The notes beneath the pieces are model-generated. The model was not told the DNA's origin and searched no databases. It saw only the letters and a program-made list of their open reading frames with translations. Positions 41,298-49,128 of a stretch of 64,000 nucleotides of DNA are shown here, in pieces (within the stretch, counting starts at the first letter, position 1; each line of letters begins with the position of its first letter). The stretch is from Kitasatospora sp. GAS204B (GTDB lineage: Bacteria > Actinomycetota > Actinomycetes > Streptomycetales > Streptomycetaceae). The position numbers and the translations under genes are program-made. The DNA is taken from assembly GCF_029892155.1 (NCBI RefSeq), contig NZ_JARZAG010000026.1, forward strand, positions 1 to 64,000. Reading direction: 5' to 3'.

Positions 41298-43640
41298 TTG
41301 GGCGCGCACGGCAGGCAGCACGCGGCCGCAACCACCGAGGCCGGCACGGCATCAGCAGACAGCCCCACGGCCACGGCCGAGGGGCTGCGCGAGCGTGAGA
41401 TCGCGGGCGAGCAACGGCATCTCGACACCGTCTACCGGCGGCTGGAGGAGAAGCTCGCCGAGGCCGAGTACGTCCTGGAGGACGCCGCCAAGCGGGTCCA
41501 GGTCGGCACGCCCGGCGCGCTCGCCGAGCGGGACGCGCAGGTCTACCGGGCCGGCGCCCACCTCACCCGGTTGAACAACGAGTTCGAGGACTTCCTGTTC
41601 GGCCGGATCGACCTGCAGCAGGCGGACGCCCCCGAAGAGCACGGCATCCCCTCCTTCACCCCGCTGGATCCGAGCGACGAGAAGGTCGCGCAGACCCTGC
41701 ACATCGGCCGGCTCGGCGTGCTGGACGCCGAGTACGGCCCGCTGGTGATCGACTGGCGGGCCCCCGCCGCCGCCCCCTTCTACCGGGCCACCCCGCTGGA
41801 GCCGGGCCGGGTGCTGCGCCGCCGGGTGATCCGTTCCAAGGGCCGCAAGGTGATCGGGGTCGAGGACGACCTGCTGCGCCCGGACCTGACCCCGGTGCTG
41901 GACGGCCGGGAGCTGGCCGTGATCGGCGACGGCGCGCTGATGGCCTCGCTCGGCCGGGCCCGCAGCCACACCATGCGTGACATCGTCTCCTCGATCCAGA
42001 AGGAGCAGGACGAGGTGATCCGGGCGCCCGCCGCCGGCGCCACCCTGGTCACCGGCGGTCCCGGCACCGGCAAGACCGCCGTCGCGCTGCACCGCGCGGC
42101 CTTCCTGCTCTACCAGGACCGCCGCCGCTACGCCGGCGGGATCCTGGTGGTCAGCCCGACCCCGCTGCTGGTCTCCTACACCGAGGGCGTGCTGCCCTCG
42201 CTCGGCGAGGAGGGCCAGGTGGCGATCCGCGCGGTCGGCAGCCTGGTGGACGGCATCGAGGCCGAGCGCTACGACACGCCCGAGACGGCGCGGATCAAGG
42301 GCTCGGCCCGGATGGTGCAGCTGCTGCGCCGCACCGCGCGGGCCGCGCTGGAGCTGACCGCGCCCACCGAGCTGAAGGTGGTGGCGCGCGGCGAGGTGCT
42401 GCGGCTGGACGCCGGACGGCTGCGCGCGGTGCGCGGCAACGTGGTCGGCAGCGGCGGCACCCCGCTCAACCTGCTGCGCCCCCGGGCCCGCAGGCTGCTG
42501 CTGGACGCGCTCTGGGTCGAGGCCACCAAGCACCTGCCCAAGCCCACCGACCACTTCTCCCGCGAGCAGCGCCAGGAGGAGAAGGAGTCCTTCGACGAGT
42601 ACGTCTCGGACGAGGCGCCGTTCCTCGACTTCCTGGACGCCTGGTGGCCGACCCTGACCCCGCGTCAGGTCCTGGCCACGCTGCGGCAGGCCAGGCACAT
42701 CAACCGGATCGCCCGGAACGTCGTCAGCCCCGAGGAGGCCCGCCTGCTGGCCGCCTCCTGGCGGCAGCTGGGCGAGCGCGGCGATGGGCAGCTGTCGGCG
42801 CACGACGTGGCGCTGATCGACGAACTGCACCTGCTGCTCGGTGAGCCGGCCAGGCCCAGGGCGCGCGAGGTGGACGCGGTGGACCTGCTCACCGGCCTCG
42901 ACGAGGTGACCACCTTCGCCGACCGCAGCTCCCGCCAGCGCGACCGCACCCCGGTGGAGCGCACCGAGTACGCGCACGTGATCGTGGACGAGGCCCAGGA
43001 CCTGACGCCGATGCAGTGGCGGATGATCGGCCGCCGCTCCCGCTCGGCGACCTGGACCATCGTGGGCGATCCGGCGCAGAGCTCCTGGCCGTTCCCGGCG
43101 GAGGCCCAGGCGGCGCTCGACGAGGTGCTGGCCGGCAAGCCGCGCCGCCGTCACACGCTGACCGTCAACTACCGCAACCCCGCCGAGATCGCCGAGGTCG
43201 CGGCGAAGGTGCTGGCGCTGGCCGCCCCGGGCACCCCCTCGCCCAGCGCGGTGCGCTCCACCGGCGTCCAGCCGCGCTTCGCGGCCGTCACCGCCGCCGA
43301 GCCGGCCGCGTTCGGCGCCGCCGCCCGCGCCGAACTGCGGCGCCTGCTGGGCGAGGTGGACGGCACGGTCGCGGTGGTTGTCCCGATGGAACGCCGGGCC
43401 GAGGCGGCCGGCTGGATCGCGGACCTGGGCGAGCGGGTGGTCGCGCTGGGCAGCCTGGAGGCCAAGGGCCTGGAGTACGACGCGACGGTGGTCGCCGACC
43501 CGACCGGCATTGCTGGCGAGTCCGAGGCCGGGCTGCGGGTCCTCTACGTCGCGTTGACCCGGGCCACCCAGCGCCTGACGGTGCTCTCCGGGCCCGACGA
43601 CCTGCCCGACGGCGCGGGCGTCCCCGCGCTGCTGCGGTAG
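41298..43640 (+). CDS. HelD-family RNA polymerase recycling ATPase
   Basis: 780 residues from TTG 41298, behind AAGGGG. It has an N-terminal coiled-coil arm (REREIAGEQRHLDTVYRRLEE), the HelD signature HIGRLGVLDAEYGPLVIDWRAP, Walker A GGPGTGKT near 252-259, DEAQDL and the UvrD-like motifs GDPAQSSWPF and VALTRATQRL. HelD proteins pull stalled RNA polymerase off DNA; the actinobacterial group includes HelR, which protects from rifamycins. I cannot tell HelD from HelR by reading, and I see no obvious rifamycin-associated promoter element upstream. It lies directly behind ssrA. Confidence 0.9.
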   Translation: MGAHGRQHAAATTEAGTASADSPTATAEGLREREIAGEQRHLDTVYRRLEEKLAEAEYVLEDAAKRVQVGTPGALAERDAQVYRAGAHLTRLNNEFEDFLFGRIDLQQADAPEEHGIPSFTPLDPSDEKVAQTLHIGRLGVLDAEYGPLVIDWRAPAAAPFYRATPLEPGRVLRRRVIRSKGRKVIGVEDDLLRPDLTPVLDGRELAVIGDGALMASLGRARSHTMRDIVSSIQKEQDEVIRAPAAGATLVTGGPGTGKTAVALHRAAFLLYQDRRRYAGGILVVSPTPLLVSYTEGVLPSLGEEGQVAIRAVGSLVDGIEAERYDTPETARIKGSARMVQLLRRTARAALELTAPTELKVVARGEVLRLDAGRLRAVRGNVVGSGGTPLNLLRPRARRLLLDALWVEATKHLPKPTDHFSREQRQEEKESFDEYVSDEAPFLDFLDAWWPTLTPRQVLATLRQARHINRIARNVVSPEEARLLAASWRQLGERGDGQLSAHDVALIDELHLLLGEPARPRAREVDAVDLLTGLDEVTTFADRSSRQRDRTPVERTEYAHVIVDEAQDLTPMQWRMIGRRSRSATWTIVGDPAQSSWPFPAEAQAALDEVLAGKPRRRHTLTVNYRNPAEIAEVAAKVLALAAPGTPSPSAVRSTGVQPRFAAVTAAEPAAFGAAARAELRRLLGEVDGTVAVVVPMERRAEAAGWIADLGERVVALGSLEAKGLEYDATVVADPTGIAGESEAGLRVLYVALTRATQRLTVLSGPDDLPDGAGVPALLR

Positions 43641-43658
43641 CGCTGAGGCGCCGTCAAC

Positions 43659-43693
43659 GACTGTGGCCCCCACCGGAGGTGGGGGCCACAGTC
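43659..43693 (+). terminator. Terminator of the helD-like gene
   Basis: Perfect 16-base stem GACTGTGGCCCCCACC / GGTGGGGGCCACAGTC with a three-base loop, 18 bases after the stop. Confidence 0.88.
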
Positions 43694-43962
43694 CTACGTT
43701 GGTGACACCGACCCGCCATGCTCGCCTCGCGGCAAGTGGTCGCTCGAAGCGACTAAGGTTGGGCCCGGGGGCTTGGATCGAGCCGGTGTCTCGTCCAATG
43801 TAACCCATGGGCCCCGCCAGGCAAGGTCATGCGGCGGATTTTCGGTCCCGGATCAGGTTCACCGGATGTCTTGTTGTCGGTTCCCCGCAATCAACGGCCG
43901 ATATTTCTGACAAGCCCCTGGTAGGTGCGACGATCGAGGCCTAAGATGCGCGAGGCGCAGCA

Positions 43963-43998
43963 TCAACAAACTGTTGAAGTAGCCGACAGCTGTTGAAG
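43963..43998 (+). promoter_or_regulatory. Candidate operator upstream of malic enzyme
   Basis: CTGTTGAAG occurs at 43971 and 43990, a 19-base period (about two helix turns), and the first copy is part of the palindrome CAACA-AAC-TGTTG. The site lies 20-50 bases downstream of a -10-like TAAGAT, where a repressor could act. Confidence 0.45.
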
Positions 43999-44045
43999 AC
44001 GGCCTGGCCAGCTCTCACCTCTCAGTGGACGGAAGAAGGACGTCG

Positions 44046-45521
44046 ATGGCGACGGTGCCCAGTGTCTCCAACTCGATCACGGTGCGGCTGGAGGTCCCGG
44101 CCAGCGGCAACGCGGTCAGCAACATCACCACCGCCGTGGAGTCCTCCGGCGGGTCGGTGACCGGTCTCGACGTCACGGCCTCGGGCCTGGAGGCGCTGCG
44201 GATCGACGTGACGGTGGCCGCCGCCTCGGTGGCGCACGGCGAGGAGATCGTCGAGAAGCTGCGGGCCATCGAGGGCGTGACGATCGGCAAGGTCTCGGAC
44301 CGCACCTTCCTGATGCACCTCGGCGGCAAGATCGAGATGTCCTCGAAGCTGCCGATCCGCAACCGTGACGACCTCAGCATGATCTACACCCCCGGCGTGG
44401 CCCGGGTCTGCATGGCGATCGCCGAGAACCCCGAGGACGCCCGCCGCCTGACCATCAAGCGCAACAGCGTCGCGGTGGTCACCGACGGCTCTGCGGTGCT
44501 GGGCCTGGGCAACATCGGCCCGCAGGCCGCGCTGCCCGTGATGGAGGGCAAGGCGGCCCTGTTCAAGCGCTTCGCCGGCATCGACGCCTGGCCGATCTGC
44601 CTGGACACCCAGGACGCCGACGAGATCGTGGCCATCGTCAAGGCGATCGCCCCGGGCTTCGCCGGCATCAACCTGGAGGACATCTCCGCGCCGCGCTGCT
44701 TCGAGATCGAGGCCCGGCTGCGCGAGGCGCTGGACATCCCGGTCTTCCACGACGACCAGCACGGCACCGCGATCGTGGTGCTGGCCGCGCTGACCAACGC
44801 GCTGCGGGTGGTCGGCAAGGAGATCGGCGACATCCGGGTGGTGATGTCCGGGGCCGGCGCGGCCGGTACCGCGATCCTGAAGCTGCTGCTGGCCGCCGGC
44901 GTCGCGCACGCCACCGTGGCGGACGTGCACGGCGTGGTGCACGGCGGCCGGGCGGACCTCAACGACTCGCTGCGCTGGATCGCCGAGCACACCAACCGTT
45001 CGGGCCGCACCGGCAGCCTGAAGGAGGCGGTGGCCGGCGCCGACGTCTTCATCGGCGTCTCCGCCCCGAACGTGCTGGACGGCGACGACATCGCCTCGAT
45101 GGCCGACAACGCGATCGTCTTCGCGCTGGCCAACCCGGACCCGGAGGTCGACCCGGCGGTGGCCCGGCAGACCGCCGCCGTGGTCGCCACCGGGCGCAGC
45201 GACTTCCCCAATCAGATCAACAACGTGTTGGTCTTCCCGGGTGTCTTCCGCGGCCTGCTGGACGCGCAGAGCCGCACGGTGAACACCGAGATGATGATCG
45301 CCGCGGCCCGGGCGCTGGCCGCCACCGTGCTCGACGACCAGCTGAACGCGAACTACATCATCCCCAGCGTCTTCCACCCGGACGTGGCCAAGACGGTCGC
45401 CGCCGCCGTGCGGGAGGCCGCGCTGGCCGCCGCCGATACGGCCGAGCGGGCCCCTTCCCGGCCCACCCCGGGCATCGTCGGGACCCTCGACACCGCGGCT
45501 TTCCCGGTCGTCAAACTCTGA
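44046..45521 (+). CDS. Malic enzyme (oxidative decarboxylating malate dehydrogenase) with ACT domain
   Basis: 491 residues. An N-terminal ACT-like regulatory domain (about 10-85) is fused to the malic enzyme core: YTPGVARVC, the catalytic Lys region LTIKRNSVAVV, metal-binding FHDDQHGTA and the dinucleotide fold VMSGAGAAGTAI. It converts malate to pyruvate and CO2 with NAD(P)+. Streptomyces has both NAD and NADP forms; cofactor choice cannot be read with confidence. ATG 44046 has GAAGGA upstream. The ACT domain suggests control by an amino acid or other small ligand. Confidence 0.94.
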   Translation: MATVPSVSNSITVRLEVPASGNAVSNITTAVESSGGSVTGLDVTASGLEALRIDVTVAAASVAHGEEIVEKLRAIEGVTIGKVSDRTFLMHLGGKIEMSSKLPIRNRDDLSMIYTPGVARVCMAIAENPEDARRLTIKRNSVAVVTDGSAVLGLGNIGPQAALPVMEGKAALFKRFAGIDAWPICLDTQDADEIVAIVKAIAPGFAGINLEDISAPRCFEIEARLREALDIPVFHDDQHGTAIVVLAALTNALRVVGKEIGDIRVVMSGAGAAGTAILKLLLAAGVAHATVADVHGVVHGGRADLNDSLRWIAEHTNRSGRTGSLKEAVAGADVFIGVSAPNVLDGDDIASMADNAIVFALANPDPEVDPAVARQTAAVVATGRSDFPNQINNVLVFPGVFRGLLDAQSRTVNTEMMIAAARALAATVLDDQLNANYIIPSVFHPDVAKTVAAAVREAALAAADTAERAPSRPTPGIVGTLDTAAFPVVKL

Positions 45522-46035
45522 TCAACTCCGGTCAACGGAGGGGTCCTGGGGCGGTATCCGGTCGATCAGCTGGCCGAATACCGCCCCTCTCGGTGCCGAC
45601 CCGGTCCGAACCCTTGCGACACAAGGGGAAGGGCGTGTTTGGGCTTGCCCCCGTCAGGGCGTACGGTAGCCCTGCACGGGGCAGGCGTGTCCGACAAGTA
45701 CGGAACGTCCCCCAACCACTCGGCGAGTCGTTCCCGACCGCCGCCCGCGTCGGTCCGCCGGCGCCGACGGAGCGTCACAGCTGCGTGGGGAGGGCGCCGT
45801 TCGGGGTGGACGGTCGAGGCCCGATTAGCTTTCTCAGGGCCGGTAAGGGCAGGATTCGTTCCCAGGCAGGCACGTGGCAGGACTGACACGGTGCGCGGCC
45901 CGGGACACGAGCCGGGCCCCTACCACCAGCCGCCTGAACGAGCACTGTGTGCGGACCAGCGGCCCAGCCGGGTGCCTCCGGAGGGACGACCGATGGGCCC
46001 CCGCACACCGCAACGAACAGACCACAGGAGTACAC
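45522..46035 (+). promoter_or_regulatory. Long region upstream of the HU gene
   Basis: 514 bases with no ORF of normal codon use. After the malic enzyme terminator, TTGCCC (45645) and TAGCCT (45667) with a 16-base spacer could be a promoter, giving a leader of about 350 bases. A hairpin GGCCCGG / CCGGGCC lies at 45897-45918 and CAGGAG sits just before the start. Long structured leaders occur before nucleoid protein genes, but no known element was recognised. Confidence 0.4.
45548..45587 (+). terminator. Malic enzyme terminator
   Basis: GGGGCGGTAT / ATACCGCCCC stem continued after one mismatch by CGGTC / GGCCG, 26 bases after the stop. Confidence 0.8.
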
Positions 46036-46317
46036 ATGAACCGCAGTGAGCTGGTGGCCGCTCTGGCCGACCGCGCCGAGGTGACCCGTAAGGACGCCGA
46101 CGCCGTTCTGGCGGCTTTCGCCGAGGTCGTGGGCGAGGTCGTGGCCAAGGGTGACGAGAAGGTCACCATCCCCGGTTTTCTGACCTTCGAGCGCACCCAC
46201 CGTGCCGCCCGGACCGCTCGCAACCCGCAGACCGGCGAGCCGATCCAGATCGCGGCCGGCTACAGCGCCAAGGTGAGCGCCGGCTCCAAGCTCAAGGAAG
46301 CCGCCAAGGGCGCCTGA
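46036..46317 (+). CDS. hup: HU-family nucleoid protein
   Basis: 93 residues, the length of bacterial HU without a lysine-rich tail, hence the HupA type of Streptomyces rather than the long HupS. The start MNRSELVAALADRAEVTRKDA and the DNA-binding arm RTARNPQTGEPIQI are typical. It bends and compacts DNA. CAGGAG lies seven bases before ATG 46036. The long upstream region suggests a complex promoter. Confidence 0.95.
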   Translation: MNRSELVAALADRAEVTRKDADAVLAAFAEVVGEVVAKGDEKVTIPGFLTFERTHRAARTARNPQTGEPIQIAAGYSAKVSAGSKLKEAAKGA

Positions 46318-46325
46318 TCCTTCGT

Positions 46326-46365
46326 GGAGCGGGGGCGGTCCGGTTCGCCGGACCGCCCCCGCTCC
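46326..46365 (+). terminator. HU gene terminator
   Basis: 18-base perfect stem (GGAGCGGGGGCGGTCCGG with its complement) around a TTCG loop, nine bases after the stop. It is one of the strongest hairpins in the window. Confidence 0.9.
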
Positions 46366-46413
46366 GTCGTTTTCCGGGGCGGCCCCGTCGCCTGGCGGGG
46401 CGTCCGCCACGCG

Positions 46414-46443
46414 AAGGGGCCACCCCTGGCGGGGCGGCCCCTT
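46414..46443 (-). terminator. Candidate murA terminator
   Basis: AAGGGGCC / GGCCCCTT stem with an inner CCCC/GGGG pair, 39 bases downstream of the murA stop on the minus strand. Confidence 0.55.
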
Positions 46444-46481
46444 GAACGTCCTGCGGCGGCTCCAGCGGACCGCCGGCGGTG

Positions 46482-47828
46482 TCAGACCGCCGCGAGCAGC
46501 TCCTGCTCGCTGGGCATCTCCACGTGGGCCCCGAGGTCACGCAGCTTGGCCAGGAAGTTCTCGTAACCGCGGTTGATCAGCGAGATCCCGTGCACGGTCG
46601 AGGTCCCCTCGGCGGCCAGCGCCGCGATCAGGTACGAGAAGCCACCGCGCAGGTCGGGGATCACCAGCTCGCCGCCGAGCAGCTTGGACGGCCCGGAGAC
46701 CACCGCGGAGTGCAGGAAGTTGCGCTGCCCGAAGCGGCACGGCGTGCCGCCCAGGCACTCGCGGTAGAGCTGGATGTGCGCGCCCATCTGGTTGAGCGCG
46801 GAGGTGAAGCCGAGCCGCGACTCGTAGACCGTCTCGTGCACGATCGACAGGCCGGCCGCCTGGGTCAGCGCGACCACCAGCGGCTGCTGCCAGTCGGTCT
46901 GGAAACCGGGGTGCACGTCGGTCTCCAGGGCGATCGCGTTCAGCTCGCCGCCCGGGTGCCAGAAGCGGATGCCCTCGTCGTCCACCGCGAAGGCGCCGCC
47001 GACCTTCCGGAAGGTGTTGAGGAAGGTCATCATCTCCAGCTGGCGGGCGCCGTGGACGTAGATGTTCCCCTTGGTGGCCAGCGCCGCGCAGGCCCACGAG
47101 GCCGCCTCCAGGCGGTCCGGCAGCGCCCGGTGGTTGTAGCCGCCGAGCTCGTCCACCCCGGTGATCAGGATGGTCCGGTCGGTGCCCATCGAGATGATCG
47201 CGCCCATCTTCTGCAGTACGCAGATCAGGTCGACGATCTCCGGCTCGATGGCCGCGTTGCGCAGCTCGGTGTCGCCCTCGGCGAGCACGGCGGTGAGCAG
47301 CACCTGCTCGGTGGCGCCGACCGAGGGGTAGGGCAGCTCGATCTTGGTGCCGCGCAGGCGCTGCGCGGCCACCAGGTAGGTGCCCTGCGGGTGCTTCTCG
47401 ATGCTGGCGCCGAACTGGCGCAGCACCTCGAAGTGGAAGTCGACCGGGCGGCCGCCGATGTCGCAGCCGCCCAGGCCGGGGATGAAGGCGTGGCCGAGGC
47501 GGTGCAGCAGCGGGCCGCAGAACAGGATCGGGATCCGCGAGGAGCCGGCGTGCGCGTCGATGTCGGCGACGTTGGCGCTCTCCACGTGCGAGGGGTCCAG
47601 GATCAGCTCCCCCTCCTCCTCGCCGCTGCGCACCGTGACGCCGTGCAGCTGGAGCAGGCCGCGGACCACCTTGACGTCGCGGATGTCCGGAACGTTGCGC
47701 AGTCTGCTGGGGCCCTGACCGAGCAGGGCGGCCACCATCGCCTTGGGCACCAGGTTCTTGGCGCCGCGGACACGGATCTCGCCTTCCAGCGGGTTTCCGC
47801 CGTGCACCAGCAGGACGTCGTCGGTCAT
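46482..47828 (-). CDS. murA: UDP-N-acetylglucosamine 1-carboxyvinyltransferase MurA
   Basis: 448 residues. It transfers enolpyruvate from PEP to UDP-GlcNAc, the first committed step of peptidoglycan synthesis in the cytoplasm. K24-N25 (RGAKN) match the substrate-binding pair, and the catalytic loop GGCDIGGRPVD keeps Cys122, the residue alkylated by fosfomycin. The Asp substitution that makes mycobacterial MurA resistant is therefore absent. It is monocistronic here, divergent from the YqgE gene. Confidence 0.96.
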   Translation of the reverse strand: MTDDVLLVHGGNPLEGEIRVRGAKNLVPKAMVAALLGQGPSRLRNVPDIRDVKVVRGLLQLHGVTVRSGEEEGELILDPSHVESANVADIDAHAGSSRIPILFCGPLLHRLGHAFIPGLGGCDIGGRPVDFHFEVLRQFGASIEKHPQGTYLVAAQRLRGTKIELPYPSVGATEQVLLTAVLAEGDTELRNAAIEPEIVDLICVLQKMGAIISMGTDRTILITGVDELGGYNHRALPDRLEAASWACAALATKGNIYVHGARQLEMMTFLNTFRKVGGAFAVDDEGIRFWHPGGELNAIALETDVHPGFQTDWQQPLVVALTQAAGLSIVHETVYESRLGFTSALNQMGAHIQLYRECLGGTPCRFGQRNFLHSAVVSGPSKLLGGELVIPDLRGGFSYLIAALAAEGTSTVHGISLINRGYENFLAKLRDLGAHVEMPSEQELLAAV

Positions 47829-48086
47829 CGTTCTCGCAATCCGGGGTTCGCAGCCGCGGCAACGGGGGCGCGCCGCGACTGGGGGCAGAGAGGTAGGACC
47901 GGCGGACGTACGGCTGGGGCCGCACGGGCGCCACCTTTGGTAGATGGTAGTAGCCGCTTGAACGGTTCCCTGTCGTTCTCGTCGTGATCATGCTCTCTTA
48001 GGGTGGAAGCCCGTCGAGCTGTCCGCCGAGCGGGTGAGGCGCGGCGCTGTGGAGGTTTCGCCGCCCGCTGCGGGATCATGTGTGGC

Positions 48087-48656
48087 ATGACCGCGGCCCT
48101 CTCACACACCGGCCGGCTGCTCGTGGCGACTCCGGTGCTCACCGATCCGAACTTCGCCCGGTCGGTGGTGCTGCTGCTGGACCACGACGTGCAAGGCGCG
48201 CTCGGCGTCGTCCTCAACCGGCCGACCTCGGTCGAGGTCGGGGACGTCCTGGACAGCTGGGCCGAGCTCACCGGTGCTCCCCGCGTGGTCTTCCAGGGCG
48301 GCCCGGTGGGCCTGGACTCGGCGCTCGCGGTGGCCGTGGTGCCGGGCGAACCCGGGCCCCAGGACCCGCTCGGCTGGCGCCGGGTGCACGGCGCGATCGG
48401 GCTGGTCGACCTGGAGGCACCGCCGCAGGTGCTGGCCGGCGAGCTGGGCGGCCTGCGGGTCTTCGCCGGCTACTCGGGCTGGACGCCCGGCCAGCTGGAG
48501 GCCGAGATCGCCGAGGGCGCCTGGTACCTGGTGGACGCCGAGCCGGGCGACATCTCCTGCCCGGACCCCGAGCAGCTCTGGCGCGCGGTGCTGCGCCGCC
48601 AGCGCGGCGCCCTGGCGATGCTCGCCACCTACCCGGAGGACCCCACGCTCAACTGA
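48087..48656 (+). CDS. YqgE/AlgH family protein (UPF0301)
   Basis: 189 residues. The conserved features LLVATPVLTDPNFARSVVLLLDH, GALGVVLNRPT and the glycine-rich FAGYSGW place it in the YqgE/AlgH family. Its biochemical role is unknown. An in-frame ATG at 48078 would add three residues. It is divergent from murA and is followed after 122 bases by the DUF3039 gene. Confidence 0.9.
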   Translation: MTAALSHTGRLLVATPVLTDPNFARSVVLLLDHDVQGALGVVLNRPTSVEVGDVLDSWAELTGAPRVVFQGGPVGLDSALAVAVVPGEPGPQDPLGWRRVHGAIGLVDLEAPPQVLAGELGGLRVFAGYSGWTPGQLEAEIAEGAWYLVDAEPGDISCPDPEQLWRAVLRRQRGALAMLATYPEDPTLN

Positions 48657-48778
48657 CCTCCGGCGGTCCGGCCGGGGCCCGCCGGGCCGCGGCGTCGAGC
48701 GGGTCGTCGGCGTCGACGTGGTGGGGTCCGTGCGGGGTGGGGCCCGTTTCGGGCGAGGCCCCCATAGACTTGGCGCCT

Positions 48779-49060
48779 ATGAGCACTCTTGAGCCCGAGC
48801 GCGGCCTCGGCACCGGCACCCTGGTCGAGCCCGTCCCGCAGGTGTCCAACGGCGACGGCGACCACGAGCGCTTCGCGCACTACGTCCAGAAGGACAAGAT
48901 CATGGAGAGCGCGCTCTCCGGCTCCCCGGTGGTCGCGCTCTGCGGCAAGGTCTGGGTGCCCGGGCGCGACCCGAAGAAGTACCCGGTCTGTCCGATGTGC
49001 AAGGAGATCTTCGACGGCATCGAGCCGGCCGGCGGGGACGACAAGAACAAGAAGAAGTAG
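48779..49060 (+). CDS. DUF3039 protein, small zinc-binding-like
   Basis: 93 residues. The conserved parts are HERFAHYVQKDKIMESALSG and a CGKVW ... CPMC arrangement with three Cys, which suggests metal binding. It ends in a lysine-rich tail. It is widespread in actinobacteria and has no known function. ATG 48779 is eight bases behind TAGACT (48765-48770) and has no ribosome site, so the mRNA may be leaderless. Confidence 0.85.
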   Translation: MSTLEPERGLGTGTLVEPVPQVSNGDGDHERFAHYVQKDKIMESALSGSPVVALCGKVWVPGRDPKKYPVCPMCKEIFDGIEPAGGDDKNKKK

Positions 49061-49128
49061 GCCCGGGGCCGCTGCAGGCCTGTGCAGTGGTCTATGCCAA
49101 TCGGGGGCGCCGGGGCAGGATGGGCCGC

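Larger units (their letters stand above)
43641..44045 (+). promoter_or_regulatory. Region between the helD-like and malic enzyme genes
   Basis: 405 bases without a gene. It holds a strong terminator (43659-43693), a small palindrome GTCGCT-CGA-AGCGAC near 43747, a -10-like TAAGAT at 43942-43947, and the repeats at 43963-43998. The malic enzyme promoter is probably around TAAGAT. Confidence 0.5.

Noticed and set aside
45593..45886. 97-codon ORF upstream of the HU gene
   Set aside because: Codon third positions are not GC-biased as in the neighbouring genes, there is no ribosome site, and it crosses a region with promoter-like and hairpin elements.
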